This document shows, in pieces, positions 11,750 to 21,509 of a stretch of DNA of 36,844 nucleotides. Origin of the DNA: Perkinsus chesapeaki (taxonomy: Eukaryota; Perkinsozoa; Perkinsida; Perkinsidae); NCBI GenBank assembly GCA_013115145.1, contig JAAPAO010000357.1, positions 1 to 36,844 on the forward strand. Reading direction: 5' to 3'. Positions within the stretch are counted from its first letter, which is position 1, and each line of letters starts with the position of its first letter. The position numbers and the translations under genes are program-made. Under the pieces are notes generated by a model. The model saw only the letters and a list, made by a program, of their open reading frames with translations. It did not search any database and was not told the DNA's origin.

Positions 11750-12226
11750 TCAACCGACGACTCTTCTATAAAAAACATACAAAATTGCAAGGCCAATGGC
11801 GATAGCAATAATGGTAAGGACCATACGATTAGCCATCGCCCGACGTGCCATCGTATTGATGGTTCGACGAGCCGTCGTCAAGTTACTATCGACTTCATTA
11901 AGGTTATTACCGGCACGTGATATCACTTCTCTTTGGGACCTGATGATGATGGTCGTGGTCATGGTGCCCATTAATGCATTGTTATTTATTAGTACCGCAG
12001 ATCTGACATAACTCCAACAGCAACATCTTCGGTCTCCAAGGCGGTCCTTTTGGCTTCGTGAAGTTGCTGGGAGCTATCACGCAACCTAGAAAGGAATCTT
12101 ACGACGGTTTCGTGCGTCGACATACATCTCAGTGGAGTCCATCAGCCTCTGTCTGTCCTCTTGGCGAGAACGCCCCTCCTCAAGCCTATTGCTGCCGGCC
12201 GATCCGCTATAACCGCGATTATCCAT
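11750..12226 (-). CDS. Vti1-type Qb-SNARE, compact form without N-terminal Habc domain
   Basis: Three exons, 12226-12126, 12085-11996 and 11939-11750 (introns 40 and 56 nt), encode 126 residues. The order is a short polar N-terminus (MDNRGYSGSAGS), the typical Vti1 entry (QRLMDSTEMLRDSSQQLHEA), a coiled SNARE motif (TEDVAVGVMSDLRSQREVISRAGNNL), then a C-terminal membrane anchor (VLTIIAIAIGLAILYVF) with a few lumenal residues. Vti1 proteins act in Golgi-endosome-vacuole fusion. Usual family members are 210-230 residues with a three-helix N-terminal domain; here the frame begins just before the SNARE motif, and only ~140 nt separate it from the GALNT stop, so no room for that domain is evident. 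VPS16 follows downstream on the same strand. Confidence 0.85.
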
Positions 12227-12302
12227 GTTGAATAGCTCAACTGGTAACTCTCCACGTTAGTATAATGAAGGGCGTTGGTTCGAACCCTTGCACAGTGAAC
12301 AT
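12225..12302 (+). other. Degenerate tRNA-like element in the GALNT-Vti1 spacer
   Basis: The plus strand has an A-box-like TAGCTCAACTGG (12233-12244) and a B-box GGTTCGAACCC (12277-12287) at tRNA-like spacing, with ATGTT/AACAT at the two ends. The D and anticodon stems do not pair, so a working tRNA is unlikely. It overlaps the Vti1 start region and resembles intron family A. Confidence 0.5.
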
Positions 12303-12368
12303 TTATCAACACGAGAATTAGTAATAAGAGAAACTTTCCAAATTCAATTCACTATTCTTTCCAACTAA

Positions 12369-14502
12369 TCAAGCGTAAGGATACGCATCTAGGGTCAGCG
12401 AAGTGTCATAATCTGAAATGAAAAAATGCCTCTCCCGGGATTCGAACCCTGGACCTTCAGCCCTTACCCATCGGCAGCAACCCTCTTGACTTGAAGACAT
12501 CTTCAAATCGGTTCATAAACCAATTGAATGATTTACATTGTAATTCTTGCCTTAATGCCTTCCTCTTAGTCACATCACCCATACCATTTAGCACCTTATA
12601 TGCATGCTCATCCGTTTGATAGTACCTCAACAACTTATTGTCAAACCGCCAAGATCCTCGAAAATCTTACCTATCCTTCCACTCATCAAACCATACCTCC
12701 ACTGTACCTAATACACAATCACTCATTCTCACGCGCCACGAAATTCACCGCGCCTTACGAATCTTGTTAACATACACTGTGGTGTCATTAACCTTATAGG
12801 GGAACTTGGGACGGAAGAGATGTGCAACTCGACTGTCCCGAGCAACAACAATCTCACCACCACACATCCAAACTCGAACCTAACACCAACGAAAACGGTA
12901 TGCATGAATCGCCTCGCTCCGCTTGCTTACTGATTGCTCAATATTTTCAGCACCATATAGAAGCATATCATAGTCATACTCTCCAGACTCATGCCACCAC
13001 TTTTTGGTAATAGCGTAGAGACCGCCACTCATGACAGGAACCTTTATGGAGATATCCAATGACCCAGGTTCGATCCCCGGCAGCGACATACCTCATCATT
13101 ATGATCTTCAAACCAGCTAAACTGCAGCCCCCAATCGAACATCATTTTAACACCTGGCTCATCTCCTTGGACCTGGCAACCCACCCTCTGGTGATGCCTT
13201 TAATGGAATCCTATTACCTCCCACGTATCACCATTAAGTCTCGGTATCAACGGCACGACCAAACGTTTGTAGTTCTCATTCGTGTGTTTGAACATCGGAC
13301 GCTCCCAACCAGGAGAGGGTTTAACATGGCAATCGAGGAACATTACCTGAATTTCGTGGCGCAGTGAAACGAAGGAGGACGCAGTCTTTGAAAGCCAGTC
13401 CTCAGACTGGTATCCGGTAATAAGTATTACCATATCTCCCACTGCAGCATTAGCACCAGCCATACGAGCTCGAATCAATCCTTGGGACTGCTCATGACGG
13501 ATGAGACGGACCTGTTGTTGGAAGTTGTTGTCCGACTGATTGCCGTTAATATACAATCCACATGAAGGTTACGTAATGCTGTCTAATACGATCGGTGATG
13601 CCCACCGAGGTACTTTAAGCCACAGCTGTCCCTCAACACCAATGATGAAATTTACGGATGATAGGGGAATTGAACTACTAGTATTGAGAAACTTGCAACC
13701 GGCGGCACTGGGTTAAAAGATTGCATAACACCGACATGAGGTGCAATGTTCCGTGCGTTGAGCACGAGAGCGGTGCCAATAACACATGCCTGACAAAGGC
13801 TTCCAATTTGTATTAGTTACATCACCAGCAATGAGAAGTTATGATGGCTGGTCCCTTTGATTTCAAGCCCCCTGTCGCCCATAACGTTTCCATCCCCCGT
13901 TACCGAGAGTAAGTATCCCCACGTGAGCGACTGCTGCTGCTGATGGTGGTATCCCCCAAAGGTTATCGGTTCATTACCTTATCCCTATATTCAGCAAGTA
14001 ACGGCTCCATAGGTGGTATAGAACCATCATCCACCAAGATAACCTCCTTCAATCGACGACTTGGGGTATTCTTAAACACCGAATCAACGGTCCCTAATGA
14101 GGGAGGGAGAATGAAAGTGCTTATAGTGCAGAAAGGGGATCATTTCATGGGCCTTCACGAACCCCTGCTTAAAAGGGGCAAGTAACACTCCTATTGCAGA
14201 TAAGTGAAATGATACGAGGAAGAGCAGATGCATTCATTCTGAGCTAAAGATACGTTCTTACTGTAAAGATATTTATGCTCATTCCGTCCGACCAATACAA
14301 CACTCATCGTTTGAATGTGTGTTGGCCAATGTAACGACTGTGCGCCACCTGGAGGAGTCCAAAGGGGCTCGAAGGAGGAGGGTGGTTCGGTGGATATGAG
14401 GGCACGATGAACCCACTCATCTGCGGTAGAGGACATCAGAATCGATGACTGAATGCCGAGGAGGGCTGCTAGCAGGAATGGATAGGGAACTGAAAAGAGC
14501 AT
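12369..14502 (-). CDS. Polypeptide N-acetylgalactosaminyltransferase (GT27), no lectin domain
   Basis: Ten exons join in phase: 14502-14262, 14093-13978, 13511-13431, 13346-13218, 13172-13092, 13041-12931, 12879-12759, 12707-12671, 12625-12468 and 12412-12369 (372 residues). A hydrophobic N-terminus (PFLLAALLGI) suits a Golgi signal or anchor. GT27 landmarks appear in order: SVVLVGRNE, TVDSVF...EVILVDDGS, GLIRARMAGANAAVGDMV, FLDCH (metal-binding DxH, residues 151-153), MMFDWGLQFSW, VPVMSGGLYAI, the VWMCGG block, HLFRPKFPY and LQCKSFNWF. It would start mucin-type O-glycosylation by moving GalNAc to Ser/Thr. It ends without the ricin-type lectin domain found in animal enzymes. Five introns carry repeated motifs (two A, two B, one C), and the 466-nt second intron holds a further A-like block near 13660-13690. 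Confidence 0.88.
12413..12467 (-). other. Family-A intron, sense (GALNT intron 9)
   Basis: 55-nt GT-AG intron carrying GAAGGTCCAGGGTTCGAAT and CCCGGGAGAGGC followed by a six-T run and TTTCAG. This is the layout of a tRNA 3' half: T arm, acceptor 3' strand, Pol III-type terminator. Confidence 0.8.
12708..12758 (-). other. Family-B intron, sense (GALNT intron 7)
   Basis: 51-nt intron with AATTTCGTGGCGCGTGAG in the transcribed orientation. The flanking exons restore the GT27 frame (KIR/TVEVWF). Confidence 0.85.
12880..12930 (-). other. Family-C intron, sense (GALNT intron 6)
   Basis: 51-nt intron containing GCGGAGCGAGGCGATTC shortly after the donor. The exons on either side read IEQS and VRVWMCGG, both conserved in GT27. 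Confidence 0.8.
13042..13091 (-). other. Family-A intron, antisense (GALNT intron 5)
   Basis: 50-nt intron whose B-box runs on the plus strand (CCAGGTTCGATCCCCGG), opposite to transcription. It splices just before the conserved VPVMSGGLYAI. Confidence 0.8.
13347..13430 (-). other. Family-B intron, antisense (GALNT intron 3)
   Basis: 84-nt intron ending in TCACTGCGCCACGAAATT then CAG, i.e. motif B reversed and abutting the acceptor. It also holds a small hairpin (CCAGTC, loop TGAG, GACTGG). Confidence 0.8.
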
Positions 14503-14503
14503 C

Positions 14504-14911
14504 TTAAAGTTGACCGTGCAAGATACAAAAGAGGTTACTTGATGGTTTCTTTAGCCGATAATCATCGGTTTGATTCCAATGTATAGCCAACATAGCATAA
14601 GGTGATAGAGCTGCCAATAACAAAGCAAGTCCTCCAGTGACAGCACCATCAACCTTAGATTCATCCGATAACTTCACAGAGGCCAATCCGACACGATCCT
14701 CAACTGGCAGGCCAGCATCGGCGAACGGTGTGGAGAGCCACCACTCTCTTATCCACATTTTCCAAGCCCAAACAAGCAGCATTGGTATAGCTGGTATCAA
14801 TAGTCGAATGATAAGGTCTTTAGAGGATGCTATATAGGAATCATCAGGCAGGGCGGGCTCAGAGGGCTCGGAGACTCGAGGGCGACGAGCTTTACGGGTT
14901 GAGGGCGGCAT
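14504..14911 (-). CDS. Hypothetical protein with two membrane helices (possible 5' part of the GALNT gene)
   Basis: 135-codon frame: a basic proline-rich N-terminus (STRKARRPRVSEPSEPALP), a helix near residues 33-50 (RLLIPAIPMLLVWAWKM), a polar loop and a second helix near residues 91-110 (GGLALLLAALSPYAMLAI). No family was recognised. The frame stops one base before the GALNT ATG at 14502. Alternatively a 49-nt GT-AG intron (14538-14490) joins it in phase to the hydrophobic start of the GALNT, making one protein with three N-terminal helices. Sequence alone does not decide between the two. Confidence 0.5.
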   Translation of the reverse strand: MPPSTRKARRPRVSEPSEPALPDDSYIASSKDLIIRLLIPAIPMLLVWAWKMWIREWWLSTPFADAGLPVEDRVGLASVKLSDESKVDGAVTGGLALLLAALSPYAMLAIHWNQTDDYRLKKPSSNLFCILHGQL

Positions 14912-15434
14912 GAAAAATTAATGGAATGACTGGAAAAGGTTTACCTCAATAGATTACTACAACGGAGTTCAAGTGTAAAGAATCTGAGGAAAGTCACCCT
15001 ACAACTTTCAATAAGGGCCACCACACTAGCATAAAACTACGCTGGTAATGGAAAGGACTCGGGTTCGAACCACACAGGGGGCATTTCTCTCCCAGAAAAT
15101 CCAACATTGTTTTTTTGCGGTGGTCCGCTGCAAGATACTATAATGGGGCTGCGGATCATCCCGGTACTAAATCCGATCACTCCGGCACTATGACCCTTCA
15201 TGAGCTTCCATGCTGCCGTCAACGGAATGAATTATATGACAATGCTTTTGAATGCACTTTTAACGTGTTTAGTGACAGTTGGCAAATACAACGGGATCGG
15301 CGGCGGCCCGACACTGCAGAGGTACTGACTGCGGGGTTCTGATTAATCGATTCTCGAGAATGTTGGTATGAAGAGGAGGGGAGTACGTAATTGATGCTTG
15401 CTTAGTTTGGGTTGTTTCATTTATTATTATTATT
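14912..15434. promoter_or_regulatory. Divergent intergenic region between minus- and plus-strand blocks
   Basis: About 520 nt between the start of the two-TM ORF (minus) and the start of the Sec16-like gene (plus), hence probably a bidirectional promoter. A B-box-like GGGTTCGAACCA sits at 15061. On the minus strand 15222-15000 contains short frames (GVIGFSTGMIRSPI) that could be exons of a tiny gene; I could not close a full structure. Confidence 0.35.
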
Positions 15435-18400
15435 ATGACGTCGTGGTTGGCTCGACTTGGCGGTAAATCATCCTCTGAGGAGGAAGAGCCAGCAACGGTT
15501 GCACACATGGGGGAGGCTAATAAAATGTAGTATCTAAGGTTGAACCATGCAAGATACGGAACAGCCCAAACTCACAAGGTACTATGATGAGAAACGTAAA
15601 CGATGGGTTGAGCGAGGAAAGGAGGATGAAATTGAGGAAGAAGAGGAGCTGAAGCCTCCCCCACTGGCATTCACCAAACGCGAGGTACGTTAGTGTGTTT
15701 CAGGGCCATAGCACTGGCTTCGGTGTCGGAATATATGATAGCTCACCATATGCGTACACAACCACAAGGGGATAAGACAACTACATATAGTACTGGGTAA
15801 CCAACACTGCAGCAGCAGCAGCCAGCAGATGTTCGTGAAAGTCTATCCTGGAGTCGACGGGGAATACACCACTTCCTCTACGCGCTCACTTTTAGGCTCC
15901 AGCCGACTCGGCACCGGCGACGGGAGGTACCGATTTCATGGCGCAGTTGACAAGACCAGTGGCACTGGGCTCAGGTAATAATGAATCTTAGGTTGAAGCA
16001 TGCACCGTATCTCTTAGCTCGATCACGGTACGTTGATCCCTTTGCGAGTATGGGGGCTGCTAGTTCATCATCGTCTGAGCCCCCGGCCAGCAAAGAGCCC
16101 CCGAAACTCCTGCCTCCGCCCAATCCATTCGGAGGTGAGAGCCTTGTTTCAGTTTCCAGCTTCCAAGTATTTTCAGGACTGTTACCTGGTCCGCCAACTT
16201 TAGCTGAAGAAGGAAATGATGATGAGGTGATAAGAAAAGGGGGAGGGTTGAGTGATGAAATGGGTGACAGGAATCGACCTCACCGAAGATTCACAAGGTT
16301 GAACCGGAAGAAGATACGTCTAAGGTTCATGAAGTAAGGATTCTCGAGGCGAACGGGTATAGTAGCTGTCCGTCAGCTTCCTTGTTTTGGGTCGCATCTT
16401 GGAATCTCGACTGTCAAATTCGTCCTTACTCGTGGTGGGACTTGGACGTAAAATGTTCATTGGAGTTTCATTCGAATCTTCCTGTACTTACATACCGAAA
16501 GCGCGACGTACTCCTCGGCGCGAGTAAAAAAGCAGTATGGATGGGGAAGCATAGTTCCTCGGACTTGTGGGAAGTTTGGTAGAATTTATTGAAACACTCG
16601 TATTCTCGTGATGTTACCCGATTACATATTTTCAGGAAACCGCTCCACAGGCTCCAGCAGCAGCGGAGCCCTCAATGCCCCCAGTGCAGGCTAAGGTAGT
16701 AAGAACGGTATTATGTGGCGCGTGACGATTGGGACCAATGGACACTTGTGATCTACCGAATATTCATCCGGCATTAGGCTGATAAGATACGCGAAAAGAT
16801 GGGATAATTCCCGCGATTCCTCTGCGGTAGTATCTTTGACCACTCCTGACGTACGTCGGAAGGGTAGGTGTTCCTCCTCCTCTTCCGAGGTGAGCCCGAT
16901 CAAACCCACTCCTACTCCAATGGTCTCGTTGCACTCGCAGCTCATCGTAGAGGATGTTGTGGATGACTTAATGGTCATCTGGGATGCTGGAAAATTAGGA
17001 TTATTAACAACAAACTTAAAGCAAAACATCGAGCTGAATGTTAAATCGTTAATAATGAATTTCGGCCGGATTACTGTTTGTAGGAGGCAATTGTGTGTGG
17101 AGTTTTGTGGCGCGCGACTTGGCTGTTGGCAGGTAGAGTCACCTCCGTTGCCACCGCAAGACTCGGAGACCATCCAGCGACCACCGAAGGATGAATCTTT
17201 GGAAGAAGAGCCTGATAGATCTGATGGTGGCGATGATGATGTTTGGGAGGCTCCTGCATGGGGACAGGAGATAACTCCTCCCGCAGCAGTTGTTGAAGAG
17301 GAGGCGGAGCTGGACTTTGACGATATTCTGGGAGGCAACGCTTGGGAGCCCGAGAATAAGATTATGGCTAGCTCACCACAGCTGCGGGAGAGGGAAGCTG
17401 AGGTGCCGAGCAGCCCTGAGAGATTTTCTAATGATAAGGCAACCGCGTCATCACCTTTAAAGGTGCATTTGCGGAGCGAAGCGATTTTTTTTATTTAGTT
17501 GTTTTAGGCGGCTTCTGGTGGTGGGAGAGAGGAACAACTTGGATGGGGCGCGTTATTGTCGAATGACGAATGGGCAGAGCATGAGAGTGGATGGACGGTG
17601 GTGGCTGAAGATAAGGGTAAGGATTGGAGAAGGGGAGACAGACATTGTGTAGCGGATTGCAGGCAACGAAGGACAGGAGGAAGAAGAAAAACAAACGAAT
17701 GACCGCGCGCCAGGTAATTGAGGTTTCTGGTTCGGTGGGGAGCAACGGTATGATCGGTTAATAGGCATTGAATTCAGAGACGTCCTTTCGAGCGATTGCT
17801 AAATAGGATTGTTAAATCGGATTAGAGGGAGCTTACTTTACCGTAGGTGCAGCAGCGTCATCGTCACCCATGGCATCAGAAGTAGGCAAGGAAGAAGGGA
17901 AGGAGGAAGAAGGTACTGAGAGGGAGGCAGGTTAAAGGGAATTTAAGGAGGTTCAATACTCATACTATGACACTGGTTTACCTTTCTATAATTAGCTCTA
18001 TATAATTTCCATTTGCATCTGAAGGGTGTTGTGGGTGGTCTTAGTAAAGAGTAGGGAGCGCTTAACAGAGTAAGGGAAAGGGATGACGGGAATGATAGGA
18101 CTCTGGCCGCAGGGCGATCTCCCGGGATGGTCGGGAAGTCCATCAGGGGAGCTGTGATAAGTTATGAATATTAGAGCTTGGGGGGACCTGCGGCTTTGTT
18201 GATGAAATGGGTTTGTTATTCGGAGGTTGCAGGTGCACCGTCATCACCGACACTAGAAGCCTCTGGAAAATATAGGCAAGAGAAAGAGGGTAGTATCGGG
18301 TGACAGGATGGAGACCGCCGCCGCATTTATTAGTTCACTATTGAAGTAATGTCGTTAGAACTGATCTGATGGGAGGGACGCTTCGGGTATTTTCTTATGG

Positions 18401-21028
18401 CTTGTGTGTAATATTGATCACTCTAGAAGGATAATGTCTGAGGGTCCATCTGCACGTCGAAACTGCAATATCGGGCGGACGTTTACAATCTGGCCGAATG
18501 CTGAAATTGCCTTCTCATTCTTTGGCTGCTAGGTTGAGAAAGCTTGTTAGGATTGCCTCTAGTAGGATTCCCGATAATTATAGATACGACACCACGTCAG
18601 CCTTCAATGGTGGCAGCAGATGAAGAGAAGGAGGAGGAAGAAGAAGAAGGTACTGAGGTCTATACGGGCACTTCGGGGGGATACGAGCAATAGGGAAGTT
18701 CAATAAAATACATGGGGCGTGATGTGGAGGCAATTGCCTAACGAAAGCAGGTATTGGTTAGTGATAAGTTGTTGTTAGTCGTTGCTGAGCCGACTTCTGT
18801 GGAGGTGGATAATCAGCCACGGAATGGTGGCGATGTGAAAGAGAAGGAAAAGGCTGTAGAAGAGAGTGAGGCATCTGAAGGCGAAGAGGAGAAGTCATCA
18901 TCCGATGTCATCGGTGAGGCTATCATGATGATAGGACGGTGCAACGTATGGGACGTAATTTGTGAAATACACCGGGAGTCGGCAGAAGACTGGCACATGA
19001 GAGCGACGAAATGGGAATCAAAATCAGCATGATAAAGAAACATCAGACTCTCAACCACCACTGCTGCAGACTTTAGGGATTAACGTCTCCTGCATCTCAT
19101 AGATCACACTGGTTTGTGGGAGCTCGAATAAGCGTGCTCAGATTCACCTCCTACCTCATCAGTAGTATCGGATAACTCGGGAGTGGAGGAAAGCGGCGAG
19201 GATAAGGAAGGTAGTTTGGAGGAAGGAGCGGTATGGACAAGGGGTTGAATTCAGGGATTGACGAAGAAGTCAAACGGACAACATCTGTCGATTTTTTCGA
19301 TCAAATTCTGGGCGAAGTTGACGAGAAACCAGCAAGTGAGCCAAAACAGGAGGAGGAAGATATGACGCCTAAGAGGGGTAGGACAGGGAGAGGCGGCTGG
19401 AGGAAAGTACGGTTAACAGACATACCTGAAGCACCTCCGATGATGCTGAGAACACCATCACCACCAACGATTCCAGCGCCGACATTACCGTTGATGTTGC
19501 CGAAGACACCGGAGAGCAGTGAGGAAGGGAATAAGGAAGGTTATAAGGGGGTAGAGGGTTAGAGGGATGTTTTAGTGATAATAGAGAGCGAAACTTACAA
19601 TTTAACACTTGGGAGAAATTCTCGGGTATCCTTGGATGAAGTGCACCTTGGTATTAACTAATTTAATCATAGTCGCTTAATAACATGTGTCACGAAGCCC
19701 GGTCACCGAGGGAATCGAATTGAGCATTACCCTTAGCTCTGCTAATTCAGAACTAGACGGGAATAGTCATCGCTTTCGATGAGTAAGTTTGAGGGTATTA
19801 AGCTTGTTGGAGAATCCTCCAAATGCTCCTAAAGGCTGGATCATTTTCCTTTTGCTGCTGTTGCTGCTAGTAGATTGAGGTATCCATCAGGTGCGGCGGA
19901 GGCGGCGGCGGTGGTGACGGATGGTGGGTATTCAAGTGATGGTGGGCATGCTTCAAGTACACCACGAGCAGCAGAGTCTGCAAGCATAGCACCGACAAAG
20001 GCGCCTTGGAGGGTAAAGTCAAGTGATAATAAACGAACTAGACAAAGGAGTGTCTCTGGTAGGGCGGAGCGAAGGCATCTTTAATTCATAATTCAGTTGG
20101 TTCAGATGTTTTGTTACCACCATCGGCGACTGGCTCAAACAGTCCAGATACAGGCAGTCGAGGGGATCTCAGCAGCAGCCGACCACCTCCGTCACCAGGT
20201 ATGGCGAATTTGAGGATCTGACCGTGTAGCTTTTCATCTGTTTAGTTCATTCCACAAGGGATTCATTCGATAGAACATATCGTGCAAGAATAGCTGATCA
20301 CAGCAAGCGGATACAATATATAGAAGAGAAAATGTAATGTGGGCGCGGGGGAGGGGGTTGAGGGGGGATCAGGGGGGTCCTCTATGGGATAATAAGAGGG
20401 GTTGCTATGCCGAATACTCACATTTACAGCTCGCTCACTCTCAGCTTTATTTTGCAAGGGTCTCTTGATAGGGTACAGTCCCAATGACGACTCATTTTGT
20501 ACTTCAAAGGGCGGCTATTGTTGAGTGATTGGAGTCCACGAAGGGTTTTACAAGAACAAGCAAGCTTTGCTGCAAGCTTCTAGACAAACACGCAACCTGT
20601 TTTGCTGTACGATCCTGAAATTTACTTGATAGGACGGAGGGTTCCCATAGGCTTTAGCGATTGTATTCACGAATTATGATATTGATGTAAGCTGGATGAT
20701 GATAAGGTATAAGGCTGCTGTTAGGTGTGACCATGGTAATGCATTCGAAGAGTTTATTAAAAAGAATTCTGATATGATGATGGAGATGAAAGATAACATA
20801 AAGGAGTTGCGGGATGAAGTTGATGGGCAGCAGAAGTCAGTGAATGAGGAGCTACGAGGGAAGATAGAAGAGCAGAGGAAGCAGTTGGTGGAGGTTAATG
20901 AGGCGAAGGAGAAGCAAGAAGAAGTACTTAATGAGTTGAGGAAACAGGTAAATAATAGAGGGAGAAGCTTTAGGGAAATAGAGGGTGGGGTGATGGGTAT
21001 AGTGAACTTATTGATAGTACTTTGGTAA
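15435..21028 (+). CDS. Long disordered protein resembling the C-terminal tail of Sec16; coiled-coil end
   Basis: Begins with MTSWLARLGGK, an acidic linker and GEANKMYYDEKRKRWVERG, then ARSRYVDPFASMG and proline-rich NPFGG. This order matches the tail of Sec16, the COPII scaffold at ER exit sites. Phase-consistent exons include 15435-15526, 15579-15684, 15896-15974, 16018-16134, 16177-16226, 16271-16333, 16636-16695, 17133-17462, 17508-17616, 17663-17713, 17847-17912, 18601-18649 and 19891-20058. Most encode Glu/Ser/Pro-rich sequence with WGAL and WTVV-type patches. The last part (20700-21028) is a charged coiled coil (MEMKDNIKELRDEVDGQQ). The globular central domain of Sec16 was not found. 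Exon joins between 16696-17132 and 17714-20740 are incomplete, and two adjacent genes remain possible. Confidence 0.5.
16696..16778 (+). other. Probable family-B intron start (Sec16-like gene)
   Basis: After exon 16636-16695 the donor GTAGTAAG is followed by TTATGTGGCGCGTGACG (16711-16727), motif B in sense. A plausible acceptor is the TTAG near 16777, but the next exon is not secured. Confidence 0.5.
17080..17132 (+). other. Probable family-B intron, sense (Sec16-like gene)
   Basis: Motif AGTTTTGTGGCGCGCGAC lies 17 nt before the acceptor TTGGCAG, after which the frame VESPPLPPQ begins. The exact donor is uncertain (GTAGGAGG or GTGTGTGG). Confidence 0.6.
17463..17507 (+). other. Family-C intron, sense (Sec16-like gene)
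   Basis: 45-nt intron with GCGGAGCGAAGCGATT followed by a T-rich tract and TTTTAG. Flanking exons read TASSPLK and AASGGGREEQLGWG in one frame. Confidence 0.75.
20059..20105 (+). other. Family-C intron, sense (Sec16-like gene)
   Basis: Donor GTAGGGCGGAGCGAAGGC, acceptor at 20096 or 20105 (both keep the frame). Flanked by exons RQRSVSG and DVLLPPSATG. Confidence 0.65.
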
Positions 21029-21300
21029 CGTAACTCATTAACTACTAATAATTTTATTTATAATAAAAATCTCTATTTATATATTAATAATAGACTTATA
21101 AGTATATACATTATATATTGCCTTTATATTGATCTTCATATTATTAATAATCTACTAAGATGTAGATATTTATATAAGTATTTAATAGATAGTTTATACT
21201 AAATTAATACAATACATTATAGTATTTAATATTATATAATGTAATCCTATCATATATAAATGTTATAGAGTTAAGTAGTTTAAAAGTTGAAATAGAGGAT
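21029..21300. other. AT-rich island
   Basis: Roughly 270 bases of strongly A/T sequence (TATATATTAATAATAG-like) starting immediately after the stop of the coiled-coil exon and ending before the armadillo gene. Coding sequence around it is near 45-50% GC. No open frame; possibly a 3' flank, an AT-rich insertion or a matrix/origin-type region. Confidence 0.5.
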
Positions 21301-21509
21301 GTGAAAGAATAGTCACTCCCGTTCTTTCCCGTTTGGTCTGTCTTTGAGCTCAAGTTGCTCTACTCGGTAAAGTGAATCCTAATTGGAAAATTGACGAAAA
21401 ATTATGAAAAATTTTCCCGTAATTTCCTCCTCTGGTCGACACTGCTTTATCTGGATCGATGGGCTTTCATTAGGTGGCAGAATTGTCATCGACTGTAGCA
21501 GCAGCTAAG

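Noticed and set aside
12233-12297. A working tRNA gene
   Set aside because: A- and B-box are present, but D, anticodon and acceptor stems do not pair well enough for a cloverleaf.
15930-15950. Motif-B-like ATTTCATGGCGCAGTTGA in the Sec16-like gene
   Set aside because: It is read as coding (GGTDFMAQLTRPV) in exon 15896-15974, whose phases agree with its neighbours.
16691-17338. Minus-strand ORF of 215 codons
   Set aside because: Overlaps well-supported acidic exons on the plus strand; Ser/Thr-rich composition is the reverse of Glu/Asp codons.
17700-17715. CGCGCGCCAG near an exon end
   Set aside because: Codes for DRAP at the end of exon 17663-17713; only the core of motif B is present.
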